A program made the translations under genes and the position numbers. Positions 22,631 to 34,443 of a stretch of 64,000 nt of DNA are shown in pieces; the stretch's first letter is position 1; each line of letters opens with the position of its first letter. The notes beneath the pieces are model-generated. The model was not told the DNA's origin, did not search any database, and worked only from the letters and a program-made list of their open reading frames with translations. Source of the DNA: Torreya grandis (lineage: Eukaryota > Streptophyta > Pinopsida > Cupressales > Taxaceae); assembly GCA_037957365.1 (NCBI GenBank), contig JARHVA010004231.1, positions 1,328,501 through 1,392,500 of the forward strand. Direction: 5' to 3'.

Positions 22631-24681
22631 TGTTGGGTGAATATTTTGTCAGCCAACTAACTGGTGACCAAAATAGTTCCTATCACCATAGCATAGGGAG
22701 ATGGGTCGTCCTAATGTGCAGCTTTACTACATCAACCAAAGACAAATCTCTCCTCTCATCAAGGGGAGGTTCCCTATTAAATATGTGGAGCTATATACAA
22801 TATAAATAAGCAAAAAGTAAGACACAAGGGTGGGACAAACCATCCATCTCTCTTCTTTTAGAGATGATGCACACAGACAAAGGAGAAAATCTTGGCTATA
22901 AACGCTGAAGGCACTTCTCTTCTTTCAGAAGTGTCCTTATAGGAAACAACAGGAGTTTCTTTTAGATAGTGAAATAACCAGTGATCAAAAGGCCATAGTA
23001 ACAACAGGATGAAACAAAGCACAAAGTCTCCACCTCAACTACTCAAAGAGTATATCACAAAGGATAATGGGGGCACAAAGTCACCCTAAAATCCTTAACA
23101 CAAAAAGAAAAGGAAAACACAGATTGAAATCAATTATGAAAGCACAAAGTCTTCCCATAGTTGGTTTCAGGACACTTCCCTATTACCTTCACTAATTCTG
23201 CATACCAAATTAAATGAATAAGGACACCTTTAGATGACATAAGTCAGAATAGCACAAAGTCTGTGAAAAACTTGCTTTCTTATTCAGATAACAATGGAAA
23301 TGAAATTACAAATTGAGCTCAAAGTTTTAGTCTTTCTCTTTCAAAATGGGTAGAGTTTTGCTCTTGTAAAATGAAAAGTCTCCCTTTTAACAAATGAGAG
23401 ATTACAATATATAGCGCTCCAAGAAAGACTTGGGCACTTGTTTTCCATAAAATAGCCCATGTTGTGCATTCAATGCCTCGAATGCATTTCCATGTTTGTC
23501 AAAGGACTGTGATGAAAATAGGGTAGTTATCTTAACTATGGCATGTCATTTCATCCCATATGTCTTCTCCCGAGTCTGGATCATCTGGTCTATCCCCTCT
23601 GACGTCTACACAGCTGTCCATTTATCTTTACTTCATGGAAGGAAAAAATAGGTAGCATCCTTAAATTACAAGCCAAAATACCTGCTTAGTGGACTATTTT
23701 ACCTACTAAAATTACTTCTGCACAAACATTTCAAGCTTTTCCCTCTTTTTACTTTTGTCTTTTCCAGCTTTGTCTCTTTTTGTTGTGATTTGAGCTATCA
23801 GGCTATCTTTTCAGCTAGTCGCTTGGTTCTTCCGTTAATTTCTGCACTTTATTTAAATTTCAATGGATATTCCCTTACCTTAAATTCAACATCTATGGGG
23901 ACATCATTGGTTGATTGTTTCAATGATTCAGGTGGCCTTCTCAGCTCCTTGGTTCAATCGCTTTATTGGTTTTTTCCTCTGCCCGTCACTTCCTTGTTCT
24001 TTTTGAGCTCTTTGATCTTCATCACACTAGTTGAACCTTTGAACTTGTGAACTCATTCAACCTTTTTGTTCAAGGTTCAATGGTTCAATCAGTTCATTAT
24101 TTTTATTTGGCTAAGTCTTTTTGAACCAAATGCATTGAACCATTTGGTCATTGAACTTGTTGAACCTATGCCAAAGTGCCAACTGTTGCTAATGGTGTTG
24201 AACCTTGAACCCATTAAACCCTTGAACCAAAATAGTTCAAGGTTCAATAGTTCAATGGTTCAATCCTTCCTTAGAAGCTTGTTGATGAATTCTTTTGGTT
24301 GAACCAAGCCATTGAAACAATCCTAAAAATGACCAAGTGTTGGAAACTTGTTCTTTCCTGCAGGGTCTGTAGAAATCAACCTATGAATTTTGTAGAACCG
24401 AGTTCATATTTTTCTCTAAGTTTTCTCTTGAGCCTGGAAAGAGTCTATAGAAATGATCCTATGGAGTTCATAGTTTTAAGCTTGTAGAGTTCATAGTTTT
24501 AAGCCTATAGAGTCTGTAGATTTCTTCCTACAGAGTCCATAGATTTTTGAGAAAACTTTGAAAAATGAAGAACTTGAATGCTCAAAACAATTTTTGAAAG
24601 GGGAAGAGAGGATTTTGGTCTATAGTACCAAAATATTTCAAATGTTGTCCCAAAAATGAGTGATATTTTTAGGGAACAACA
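22631..24681 (-). repeat. E1 3' LTR
   Basis: Pairs with 26980-29028. Over the first 200 bases I count about 20 differences, many C/T or G/A. It contains a dense TTGAACC/GGTTCAA cluster (about 24030-24310) and degenerate GAGTCCGTAG-type repeats (about 24430-24545). Confidence 0.93.
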
Positions 24682-24778
24682 GCTTGCTCCAATTGGGGAA
24701 CTTCCTTCAATTGAAAACTTGGAACAGCTGAGGGGAGTAGAAACCAAAATTTCCAGTGCCTTGAAGTATGCCATTGGG

Positions 24779-25157
24779 CTATGGAGTCATGCTACCCAAA
24801 AAGAAAGGCTCCAAAAATGAAAATGAAAAGCATAAAATAGAAATAAAGACTATACAAATATACATATGTACACATGATCTTATCTGATGCCTCAAGATTT
24901 GAAGCACTTCAGATGCTACCCACTGTGAGATAGTGAAAATGGTGTGCCATCCTGATAAACTAGTAGGAAAACATTTTATCCCTACAAATGGTGATGGACA
25001 AATTGAAATCTCCACTAGAAAACCAATTTTTTGTGTCTTCCCCTTGCTTTTCCCTTTTTCTTGCCCCAAAGAAAGACTTGTCTTTTGGTCCAAAAACCAT
25101 GAATCTTTGCTCTCCTAGTAAATAGTTCCTTTTCCTAATTTTGATGGGCAGCAGCAT
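24779..25157 (-). pseudogene. E1 remnant resembling an integrase C-terminal (GPY/F) region
   Basis: The 104-codon open stretch (24779-25093) reads SLSLGQEKGKSKGKTQK and then CPSPFVGIKCF. It aligns with the better-kept piece in E2 (VLPWNKKKKRPRGRHKK, then SSWRAPF, in the plus-strand interval 33217-33465). Both recall the D.VL.W......GK....W.GPF pattern of the gypsy integrase C-terminal chromatin/DNA-binding module. The catalytic core is absent. It lies close to the 3' LTR, where an integrase end belongs. Identification is tentative. Confidence 0.45.
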
Positions 25158-25939
25158 GGCTTAGTACCATAATTTGTTGTTCTGATAGCTCAACCCAACA
25201 CATGTCTTGATTATCCTACTTAGATATCTTAGATTCTTATTCATTTAGAGGGGAGGGTTATTTTGCACTTATGCCACATTCCACCAATTCTTTTGCTAAT
25301 TAATCCTTGCCTGAAAAATCAAACAAAATTTGGGCTATGAGGGCCACCATTTGGGTCTCGACACATTTGACATGATTTATTATGTCAAATGGCTAGATTA
25401 GACTAGGCACAATGGATGGGAGTTCTTCCTTTTGGTTTATGGGAGGGGTGGGAGGACTAGCCTATGAATTTGAAGTAGAAGGTGCAAAAATGCTTAGGAT
25501 ATTTACTTTCTTAGCAATCACTGGGTCTTTTGGCTAGAGAGGCAGAGTGGCCCCATGCTTAGCAATAAAAATTGTAGGTTGAGGTCACTCCTCTATTTCT
25601 CCTTTATCAGCTTATTGAGCTAACTAATTTTGGGACTGGATGACCATAGCATATGATCCCTTAGATGCTTCACCTTTACTTCTAGGTTCATCCTAATAAT
25701 CTAGGAAACTAATGTGGGATTCACCAACTGACTCTTCTTGATCCTTCATGAAGAGACCAGCATCATTTTATTTATTAAACTCAAGTTGGAAAGAGAAATC
25801 ATGCTCTATTTCTAAATACCCAAGTACTGAGTTAGCTAGAGGTGCTTGAATGGCAAAGTTCCTCTGTGGGGGAGGAAGATGATTGGGTTACCCTTGATGT
25901 GCCTGATTAGGGAATGTCCTCCTTGGTGCATCTCTATAT

Positions 25940-26680
25940 GAAGGATCAGATGACATCCCTTGTGCCATTTGTCTTCTGAGGGCCAACACTTCATTTGCTA
26001 GCTTCTACACCATTGGATCAGCGGTGGCTGTAGGTGAGTTATCAAAAGATGAGGAAGATGCACCTTTATCTGAATCCCTTCTTATCTTTATAGCCAAGAT
26101 AAGGTCATCTTCTAACTTAGTGGCTAAGTCTTGAGTAGCTTCAAGATCTATGCAGCTAGCATGTCTTAGCAAAAAACTCACTTTAGGTAGCTATGAGTTT
26201 ATGAAGAAGCATTTGAGGTTCTTAGGTCTGGGCTGAGCAACTGTGGGAATCCTATTTCTTGGCTTGTCAAATTTTTCAATAAAATCCCTCATGGGCTCAT
26301 GAGGTTCCTTCTTCATTTGCATAAGTTGGGCTAGCAAAGCATGAGCATCTTCTGTAGGTTTGAACCTTGCTTCAAACTTGGCTTTGATAGTGTCCTAGCT
26401 AGTCACTGATCTAGTCTACAAATGGTAAAACTAGTCTGTAGAGGCACCTTGTAGTGTCTCCATGAAAATCCTGACTGCCACGTCTTCAAATTCCACCCCT
26501 ATCACACCATAGGCTATGGTGACGGCTGCAATGTGTTCGTCAGGGTGGACTCTTTCATCACCAAAGAATTTGGGGAAGTTTTTACTTGAATTGAGTGGTA
26601 GCTCATGTAGGGGTGGAGTTAGATTAAGTGGGCCAAATGAGTTACCCCAGGGGCCTCAAACTACCATGATTGGATTATGA
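25940..26680 (-). pseudogene. E1 gag relic
   Basis: The minus-strand translation, interrupted by stops, reads GPWGNSFGPLNLTPPLHELP, then HPDEHIAA, then KKEPHEPMRDFIEKFDK and SFLLRHASCIDLE. It parallels the E2 gag (35049-35999) almost phrase for phrase. The HPDEHIAAF-type word and the MKKEPHEPMRDFI segment are the start and the RRF-type middle of a retrotransposon Gag domain. It would form the particle shell. The piece lies immediately inside the primer-binding site. No open frame longer than 60 codons remains. Confidence 0.7.
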
Positions 26681-26954
26681 AAAATAGGGATAACACATCT
26701 GAATGGAGTTGCTAAATTATAGGAAAAAATGGAAAAGAAACTCGCCCTGCTTCAGCTTAAAGCTTAAGGCTCAAACTACACTTTCTTTCCCAGCAGCTCT
26801 AGCTTTATAGACCAGATAATATAATGGTGATGGAGGAAGATGTTAAGGCTATAATGATAATAAGTAAGACATGGAACAAAGTCTCCATAGTCTATATAAT
26901 GGATAAGGGAAGTAACTACTTCAATCTAAAACTTGAGGCTTCAAACTACACGTT

Positions 26955-26979
26955 CATCCTTGATAGAGTTGCCAAAAAC
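26955..26979 (-). promoter_or_regulatory. E1 primer-binding-site region
   Basis: On the minus strand the LTR end (CACCCAACA) is followed by GTTTTTGGCAACTCTATC. The equivalent site in E2 is better kept (TTGGCAACTCCATTGGGGAT). Confidence 0.65.
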
Positions 26980-29028
26980 TGTTGGGTGAATATTTTGTCA
27001 GCCAACTAACTGGTGACCAATATAGTTCCTATCACCACAAAATAAGGAGAGGGGTCATCTTGGTGTGCAACTTTACTACATCAAATGGAGACAAATCTCT
27101 CCTCTCATCAAGGGAAGGTTCCCTATTAAATATGTGGAGCTATATACAATATAAATAAGTAGAAAGTAAGACACAGGGGTGGGACAAACCATCCATCTCT
27201 CTTCTTTTAGAGATGATGCACATAGACAAAGGATAAAATCTTGGCTATAGAAGCTGAAGGCACTTCTCTTCTTTTAAAAGTGTCCTGACAAGAAATAGTA
27301 GGAGTTTCTTTTAGATAGTGAAATAACTAGGATCAAAAGGGTGTAGTAATAGCAAGATGAAATAGAGTGCAAAGTGTCCACCTCAACTACTCAAATAGTA
27401 TATCACAAAGGATAATGGGGGCACAAAGTCACCCTAGAATCCTCAACACAAAAAGAAAAGGAAAACACAGATTGAAATCAATTATGAAAGCACAAAGTCT
27501 TCCCATAGTTGGTTTCAAGACACTTCCTTATTACCTTCACTAATTCTACGTACCAAATTAAATGAATAAGGACACCTTTAGATGACACAAGTCAGAATAT
27601 CACAAAGTCTATGAAAAACCTACTTTCTCATTCAAATAACAATGGAAATGAAATTACAACCTAAGCTCAAAGTCTCAGTCTTTTTCTTTCAAAATGGGTA
27701 GAGTTTCACTCTTATAAAATGAAAAGTCTCCCTTGTAACAAATGAGAGATTACAATATATAGTGCTCCAAGAAAGACTTGGGCACTTATTTTCCATATAG
27801 CAGCCCATGCTGTGCATTCAATGCCTTGAATACATTTCTAGGTTTGTCAAAGGACTATGTTGAAAATAAGGTAGCTATCTTAACTATGGCATGTCATTTC
27901 ATCCCATATGTCTTCTCCCAAGTCTAGATCATCTAGTTATCCCCTCTAACATCTGCATAGCTGTCCATTTGTCTTTACTTCATGGAAGGAAAAAATAGGT
28001 CATGTCTTTAAATTTCAAGCCAAAATACCTGCTTAGTGGACTATTCCACCTATTGAAATTACTTTTGCACAGACATTTCAAGCTTTTCCCTCTTTTTGCT
28101 TTTGTCTTTTCCAGGTTTGTCTCTTTGTGCTGCGATTTGAGCTATCAAGCTATCTTTTCAGCCAGTCACTTGGTTCTTCCTTCAAGTTCCACACTTTATT
28201 TGAATTTCAATGAATATTCCCTTACCTTAAATTTGACATCTACAGGGACATCATTGGTTGACTATTTCAATATTCGGGCAGCCTTCTCATCTCCTTGGTT
28301 CAATCGCTTTATTGGTTTTTTCCTCTGCCCATCACTTCCTTGTTCTTTCTAAGGTCTTTGATCTTCATCGCACTGGTTGAACCTTTAAACTTGTGAACTC
28401 ATTGAGCCTTTTGGTTCAAGGTTCAATGGTTCAATCGATTCATTCTTTTTATTTGGCTAAGTCCTTTTGATCTTTTTGAACCAAACACGTTGAACCATTT
28501 GGTCATTAAACTTGTTGAACCTTTGCCAAAGTGCCAACTGTTGCTGACAGCGTTGAACCTTGAACCCATTGAACCCTTAAACCAAAAGAGTTGAAGTTTC
28601 AATGGTTTAATCCTTGCTTAGAAGCTTGCCGATGAACTCTTTTGGTTGGACCAAGCCATTGAAACAATCTTGAAAATGACCAAGTGTTGGAAACTTGTTC
28701 TTTCTTGCAGAGTCCATAAAAATCAACCTTTGAATTTTGTAGAACTGAGTTCGTAGTTTTCTCTAAGTTTTCTCTCGAGCCTTGAAAGAGTCCGTAGAAA
28801 TGAGCCTACGGAGTCCGTAGTTTTAAGCCTGTAGAGTCCGTAGTTTTAAGCCTACAGAGTCCATAGATCTCGTCCTATAGAGTTTGTAGATTTCTGAAAA
28901 AGCTTTGAAAAATGAAGAACTTGAATGCTCAAAACAATTTTTGGAAGGGGAAGAGAGGATTTTGGTCTGTAAGACCAAAATAGTTCAAATGTTGTCCCAA
29001 AAATGAGTGATATTTTTGGGGGACAACA
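26980..29028 (-). repeat. E1 5' LTR
   Basis: Mate of 22631-24681. It ends TTTTTGGGGGACAACA next to the CATTA duplication. It carries the TTGAACC cluster (about 28370-28680) and a five-unit, 23-bp GAGTCCGTAG array (28788-28892). Confidence 0.93.
28788..28892. repeat. 23-bp tandem repeat, unit GAGTCCGTAGTTTTAAGCC type
   Basis: Five consecutive units of 22-24 bases beginning GAGTCCGTAGAAATG, GAGTCCGTAGTTTTA, GAGTCCGTAGTTTTA, GAGTCCATAGATCTC and GAGTTTGTAGATTTC. A more mutated version sits at the same place in the mate LTR and in both E2 LTRs. Confidence 0.8.
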
Positions 29029-29033
29029 CATTA

Positions 29034-29879
29034 AGAATCATGATTTAGCTTAGTTAAGGCTTGGGCATTGCTCTACTACCACCTAGGCATCCATAATCCT
29101 GATAGAGTTACCTTTGGCTCCACTCAAGGCCATGCTCTACTACTAGCTAGGTGTCTATAACCCTAGTGGAGATTACCTGATCACCCTTACTTAGAAATCC
29201 TTTAAATTTTTTGTAATAAATCTCTTATTTTTTGTATTTTTTAGGTAATTTGACTTTATCATAAGTTTTGGGAACTAGATTAGCTAGTTTTTAGGATTTG
29301 GTCAAATGTTTGATCTTCAAACAATTATCTTTGGCTATAAACTTTGTCCTAGGTAATTAATGTTTTTTTAAGTTCAAAAATGACTTTGTCCTAATAATTC
29401 AATCTTTCACCCTATATGTGAAATCCTTATTAGAACCAAGATTGGATTATAACAAGGCTTAAACTATCAAGGAATAATTAACCTACTTATTAGTCTTCTT
29501 TAGTTCCTCCAAACTATAACATCAGGCTCACATTTCAACAATTCATGATCAACCAATGCTAAGGAGTCATACCTGCATTTCTAAAATGTGAGGTTATTTT
29601 TTAGCACCTAAATGTATCTTGAGATGAATACTATCTTGAAAAATATTTAAAGTAATGAGAAAATTAGAGAAAAGGAAACACACCAAGATAAATCAAACAA
29701 ACAGAAAGCCAAGGAAACAAGTAAATGACTATATACATGCACTATGTACAAACAAGGGATGATAAGGAAAAAAAACAAGAAAGAAGCTAAACTAAGCCTA
29801 CATATACTAACTCTAACTAGTATTAATGTCTATTTCATGAAGATTTCATGTGGGATAGTAGAGATTTAATGCTTCAGGT
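29034..29879 (-). other. N 3' noncoding region, part 2
   Basis: Continuation of the N noncoding 3' region after E1, aligning with about 51086-51840 of O. There is no gene. Confidence 0.65.
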
Positions 29880-30234
29880 ATTATCCATTGGTAGGAAATG
29901 TGAATTTTACTCCTTGTAAATCCTTTAGTTTGAAGGTGTTGTCTCCTAGGGTCTCAATAATCTAATATGGGCTAATACACAAAGGTGTGAATTTCCCATG
30001 TTTTCCTTTTATTTATGAGTCTTTATCCCAAATAAGAATTAGGTATCCTTGTCTAAACACCTTTATTTTGTAATGTTTGTCATACCATCTCTTCATTGTG
30101 GTTTGATGCCTACTAAAATTGGCAAAAGCCACCTCTCTTACATCCTCCATTTGAATAATGTCAAGTAACCTAGAAATTTCAAATTCTTTATCTTCTCCTT
30201 CTATGTACTCTTGCATGAACTTATATGTTGGTAG
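29880..30234 (-). pseudogene. N integrase, C-terminal part (cut off by E2)
   Basis: Minus-strand translation contains FANFSRHQTTMKRWYDKHYK, then FRQGYLILIWDK, then a decayed GPY/F-like segment. The same region in O (51862-52101) reads FTPLWIGPYKIIEFLGDNTF, a clear GPY/F module. The missing N-terminal and core parts resume at 39157, on the far side of E2. The open stretch 30013-30333 continues into E2 LTR sequence only by chance. Confidence 0.8.
30230..30234. other. Left target-site duplication of E2
   Basis: GGTAG, repeated exactly at 39157-39161. The uninterrupted paralogue in O is near 52160-52200. Confidence 0.93.
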
Positions 30235-30387
30235 TGTTGGTTGAATATTTTTTTGATCAGCGTACTGATAAACAAAATAGGTCTGATCAGTGAAAGTAGG
30301 AAGATTAGTCATCCAAATGTGTAGGTTTACCACATCATAAGGGGACTGATCTCTCCTCTCATCAAGGGGAGGTTCCCTATAGGTATG

Positions 30388-30443
<56 letters not shown>

Positions 30444-32993
30444 CTCAATGGTAGGACAAACCATCCATATCTCTTTCTTTAGAGATGATGCATGCACATC
30501 AAAGGAAAAACTCAAGGGAAATGATAGACAACACTCCTCTTCTTTCAAAAGTACTATTCAACCAGCCACAAGAGTACTCCTGGTAGTAACAACAAAATGT
30601 AACCAAGGATGTAGTAACCAGTAAATCAAGATGCAGCACAAAGTATCCACCTAAATTGCCCAAGAGTAAGATACAAAGGACAATGAGGGCACAAAGTCAT
30701 CCCAAAGTCCTTTACATAGAAATGAAAAGAAAACACACTAAAGGCAATTATGGGGGCATAAAGTCTCTCCACAGTTGACTCTTTAGGACACCTTCCTGAC
30801 TATTGTCACTAATTGTGCTTGTTGAATTAAAGGAACAAAAGATATATTAAGGGAAAAGACATAAGAACAATTTCCTCAACAACAAAGATATCATAGCATA
30901 AAGTCTAAAAAATCACTTGCTTTCTTATTCCAATAACAAAATATGATCAACAATATGAGCTCAAAGTCTCAGTAATGCCTTTCAATTTGGGTAGAGTTTC
31001 ATTATAATTGTCAAAAAAAGATGTATTTACAATAAAAGAGAGTCCCTTATGTAGCCTCTTCAAGAAGGACTCAGGAACAGTAACACATCATGTTGCATTG
31101 AAAATTGTTAGGAAGACAGGTTGGAAATTAGGGGCATCTACCCATTTGTTTTTCTCAATGCAGAGAAACAAGTCATGCTATTGAAAGTTTGTAACTTTCA
31201 ATGTCTACCTGGTGATCTAATCCTTCTTCATCATTCCCCCTTTTTTGGTTAAGTGAATCAGGTCCTTGATTTAATTTGATGTTTTGTTCCTTCTTCGCTT
31301 CCTACTAGTCTTGGCCTTAAAGCCTGTGAATGCATTCAGGTCTATAGATTTCAAGGATCAATGGCTATTTTATGAGCTTTGAAATTGATGTTAATGCGCT
31401 CATCACTATGTTTTCAATGGCTAGTTCATTGTCTTGAATTTGATGTCTTCAGGCGCATCACCCCTTGGTCCTTTAGCTTTTTTATTTGGCACTTTCCCAG
31501 AAAGAATCTACCCTTTTAGGCCTTAAGAAATGATCCACTTTGGGTCGAGAAGAGCCCCTCGCAAGGGTATCTACCCTTCGGGTGGTCTTTGGATGGCCTT
31601 TAGGCTTCGGCATTCTCTTGCAGACAATTCCCACAGGCATTTTTCCTAGGATTTTCTGTGGGCTTTCTCTGTGGGTATTTTCCTACGGACAAATTGTCTA
31701 TGGAAATTTCCTCAAGCTTTCTCTATGGGTATTTTCCCTGGGATTTTTTGTGGGCTTTCTCTATGGGTATTTTCTCATGGACAAACTATCCATAGAAATT
31801 TCCTCAAGCTTTCTCCATGGGTATTTTCCCATGGATAAATTATCTGCAAAAATTTCCTACAGACAAAAAGTCCATAGAATTGTTCCATTTTTTTCCATTT
31901 TCCTTTGAGAATTTCCTTCAGGTTTTCTTCCTGCAGTAGCTTTCCTAAATTCCTTTAGATTTTTTGTCTAAAGGAATTCCTTCAGATAAAAAGTCCAAAG
32001 GAATCATTTCTTGCCTTAGTCTTTTTTGAATTCCTTAAACAAAAATCTAAAAGAATTACCTTTGTGGCCTTCTTGAAAATGACCCTTTCGAAGGGTACTT
32101 TTGTTGACCAAGTGCCCTTCACAAGGGCACTTGTCCTTCAGGAGGCTTCTTTGAACTTTTGAATTTGAACCACTCCTTTGAATCATTTGAGTGAACTGCT
32201 TGGTTGAACCAAGCCGTTGAACCATTTGATTGAACCAAACCGTTGAACCACTTCGTTGAATCACTCTATTGAACCAAGTTGATGAACCAAGCTTTGAACC
32301 AAAATGGTTTAGACTAATGGTTCAATATGATGAACCAATTGAATGAACTAAAACATTGAACCAAATGTTAAACCAAGCTTTGGTTTAATGGTTCAAACAA
32401 AGCCTTTAAACCAAATGATGAACCATTTGATTGAACCAAATTGTTGAAACAAAGTGGATGAACCAACTGAGTGAAACAAAGCATTGAACCACTTGGTTAA
32501 ACCAAGCCATTGAACCATTCCTTTTATTGAACCCAATGTTGAACTGAAAGCATTGAACCTATTGAACTTTGAACTCATTGAACCCAAGTGGTTCAATGGT
32601 TCAACGGTTCAAGCCTTCTTTGCTTAGATGCTTGCCGATGGAGATTTTTTATTGAACCAAGGCACTGAAATGATCTCAAAAATGACCAAGTGTTAGAAAC
32701 TAATTATTTTGATTAAACCCACCTATAGAAGCCTTTGAACATGTAAAAATGAACCTACCTACAAAGTTGTAGAAACCAAGTCTGTAGAAATCAACCTGTA
32801 AATCCCATTGAACTTGGCCTGTAGAGTCTATAGATTTAAGCCTACAAATTCTGTAGATTTCTAAAAAGCTTGAAAAATGAGGAATTTGAATGCCTAGGAC
32901 AAATTTTTGAAAGGAAAGAGACAATTTTGGTATGTATGACCAAAATAGTTCAAATGTTGTCCCAAAAATGAGTGATATTTTTGGGGGACAACA
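30235..32993 (-). repeat. E2 3' LTR
   Basis: Contains a (TA)n tract at about 30389-30442, a minisatellite at 31655-31860 with unit of about 54-60 bases around TTTCTCTATGGGTATTTTCC, and a TTGAACC-rich segment (32160-32640). The plus-strand open stretch at 31540-31908 is the minisatellite read in frame, not a gene. Confidence 0.93.
32160..32620. repeat. Dense TTGAACC / GGTTCAA cluster
   Basis: By hand I count about 22 copies of TTGAAC[C/T] or GGTTCAA in 460 bases, mostly in the TTGAACC orientation on the plus strand with the reverse form at the right end. The same cluster is present in the mate LTR (38330-38790) and in both E1 LTRs. Confidence 0.85.
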
Positions 32994-33216
32994 GTTGGCT
33001 CTAGTTGGGGAACTTCTATCAATTGCAAAAAGAATTGAAGGGAGTAGAATCTAGAATCTCCAGTGTCTTCATGTGTACCATTGGGCTATGGATTCATGCT
33101 ACCCAAAAATGAAAGGCATCAAAAATGAAAACAAATAAAACAAAATAGAATTAAAAACTATATAAATATACATATGTACAGATGAAATGATCTAATACTT
33201 CAAGAATTGAAGTATT

Positions 33217-33465
33217 TCAGATGCTACTTATTGAGAGACAGTGAATATGGTGCTTTATCTTGGTAAACCAATAGGAAACCATTTTACCCCTAGAAATGGT
33301 GATGGGTGAATGGAGCTCTCCATGAGGAAACCAATTTTTTGTGTCTTCCTCTTGGCCTTTTCTTCTTCTTGTTCCAAGGCAAGACATGGTCTTTAATTTG
33401 AAAGCCATAACTCCTTGCTTTCTTGGTGAAGGGTTCCTTTGCCTAATTTTGATTTGCAGTGGCAT
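33217..33465 (-). pseudogene. E2 remnant resembling an integrase C-terminal region
   Basis: In one minus-strand frame the text is ARSYGFQIKDHVLPWNKKKK and then KLVSSWRAPF, NGFLLV. This follows the D.VL.W...K...GK....W.GPF pattern seen at the end of gypsy integrases. The frame differs from the longest open stretch, so it is decayed. No D,D-35-E core is present between here and the RNase H scrap. Tentative. Confidence 0.45.
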
Positions 33466-33655
33466 GGTCCATTACCATAATTGGTTGTTCTTTTAGTTCA
33501 ATCTAGAATATGATTGGATTGTCCATATCAAACTCTTGAAAAATTATTAGCTTAGCATCTCCTTTGATATGAAGGAGTTTGATTTTTTCATCTTAAGCAA
33601 TCTTCAATCCAAGCAATAGAGATTCACATCCAACTATGTTGTTGGTGTTGCTGAC

Positions 33656-33841
33656 TTACAAATCACATGAAGGAAGAATATCTCCTTGAGGAGATATCAA
33701 CACAGCCCCAACTCTATCATTGGTGGAAAAATTGCTGCCATTGGATTTTAGGATCAAAGCATCATCAAAAGCTGATCTCCTATCAGATTTCTCTTTATTA
33801 GAGATGGAATATCCTTCCTTACTTGTATTGTGTCCTACCAA
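33656..33841 (-). pseudogene. E2 RNase H N-terminal fragment, directly after protease
   Basis: Residues about 23-60 of this 61-codon stretch read RSAFDDALILKSNGSNFSTN and then VGAVLISPQGDILPSC. This matches the opening beta-strands of a bacterial/archaeal-type RNase H (FDGA...K.GAGVVLISP.G). The first catalytic Asp is in the FDDA word. The rest of the domain, with the E and second D, is missing. It sits between the protease and the integrase scrap, the position RNase H has in O and N. Confidence 0.6.
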
Positions 33842-34104
33842 TTCTCCTAAAGTCTTGTTTGGATCAATTCTTGGAATGTTAGCTATAAGACTTTCATCTG
33901 TAGAAACATGAACATCCTCTATGGTAAAGAAATAATTACCCTTGCCTGAAGACTCAAACAGAATTTATGCTATAAGGGCTGATGTTTTGGGACCACGTAT
34001 TTTGCCTCCTTTTTAGGGAGCAATCTCTTCATTACACCTTGGATAGGGATCCTTGCTTCAGATAGGTCCATGCTTAATTCTCCTCCCACATCCTTGCAAA
34101 AATT

Positions 34105-34443
34105 TCATCTAAGCAAAATGCCATAGGATGCTGGGACATCAACCACCAAGACAGTCATTCTGATTCTCTTGTTTGGAAAGGCTACCAATGCAAATTGGGC
34201 ATCTTTAATTTTCCCCAACAATGGTACTTGCTTATTTTCCATGGAGAAACATCTCCCAAATGTCTTGGTCAGTGTGAGACCTAGAGACTCAGCTACTTTA
34301 GCAAGCATGACATTATTAGATGCCCTAGAATTAATGATGCAATTATTGAGTTGATAACCATTTATTAAAAAGGAAAAATAGAAAGGTTTTATTTTCCCAA
34401 GGACAGCTGGAGGAGTAATGACAAGATTATTTGGAATGGACAT
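34105..34443 (-). pseudogene. E2 aspartic protease relic
   Basis: 112 open codons. The active-site region reads CIINSRASNNVMLAKVAESL, where family members have (L/I)(I/V)DSGAS; the catalytic Asp is replaced by Asn and Gly by Arg, so this copy cannot be an active protease. The C-terminal part VVDVPASYGILL matches the conserved DVP.SY..LLGR segment. It is downstream of gag and upstream of the RNase H fragment. Confidence 0.85.

Larger units (their letters stand above)
22631..29028 (-). mobile_element. E1: non-autonomous gag-only LTR retrotransposon
   Basis: LTRs 22631-24681 and 26980-29028 (about 2.05 kb each) with TGTTGGGTGAATATTTTGTC at one end and GACAACA or GAACAACA at the other, flanked by perfect CATTA duplications. 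The internal region is only 2.3 kb and on the minus strand holds a gag and a short integrase-like C-terminal remnant; no protease, RT or integrase core is seen. Compared with E2, the protease and RNase H block is missing: the sequence jumps at about 25350, between text equivalent to 33995 and to 34587 of E2. Such an element must rely on enzymes of a partner. Confidence 0.9.

Noticed and set aside
24030..24310. tRNA gene or SINE suggested by GGTTCAA words (B-box-like)
   Set aside because: No A-box, cloverleaf or poly-A tail; the word is a low-complexity LTR repeat.
30327..30548. Open frames with long Tyr-Ile runs (also 36457-36687)
   Set aside because: They are the (TA)n tract in the E2 LTRs read in frame, present because the LTR is duplicated.
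31540..31908. 122-codon plus-strand open frame
   Set aside because: It is the LTR minisatellite read antisense to the element; the mate LTR shows the frame broken into pieces.
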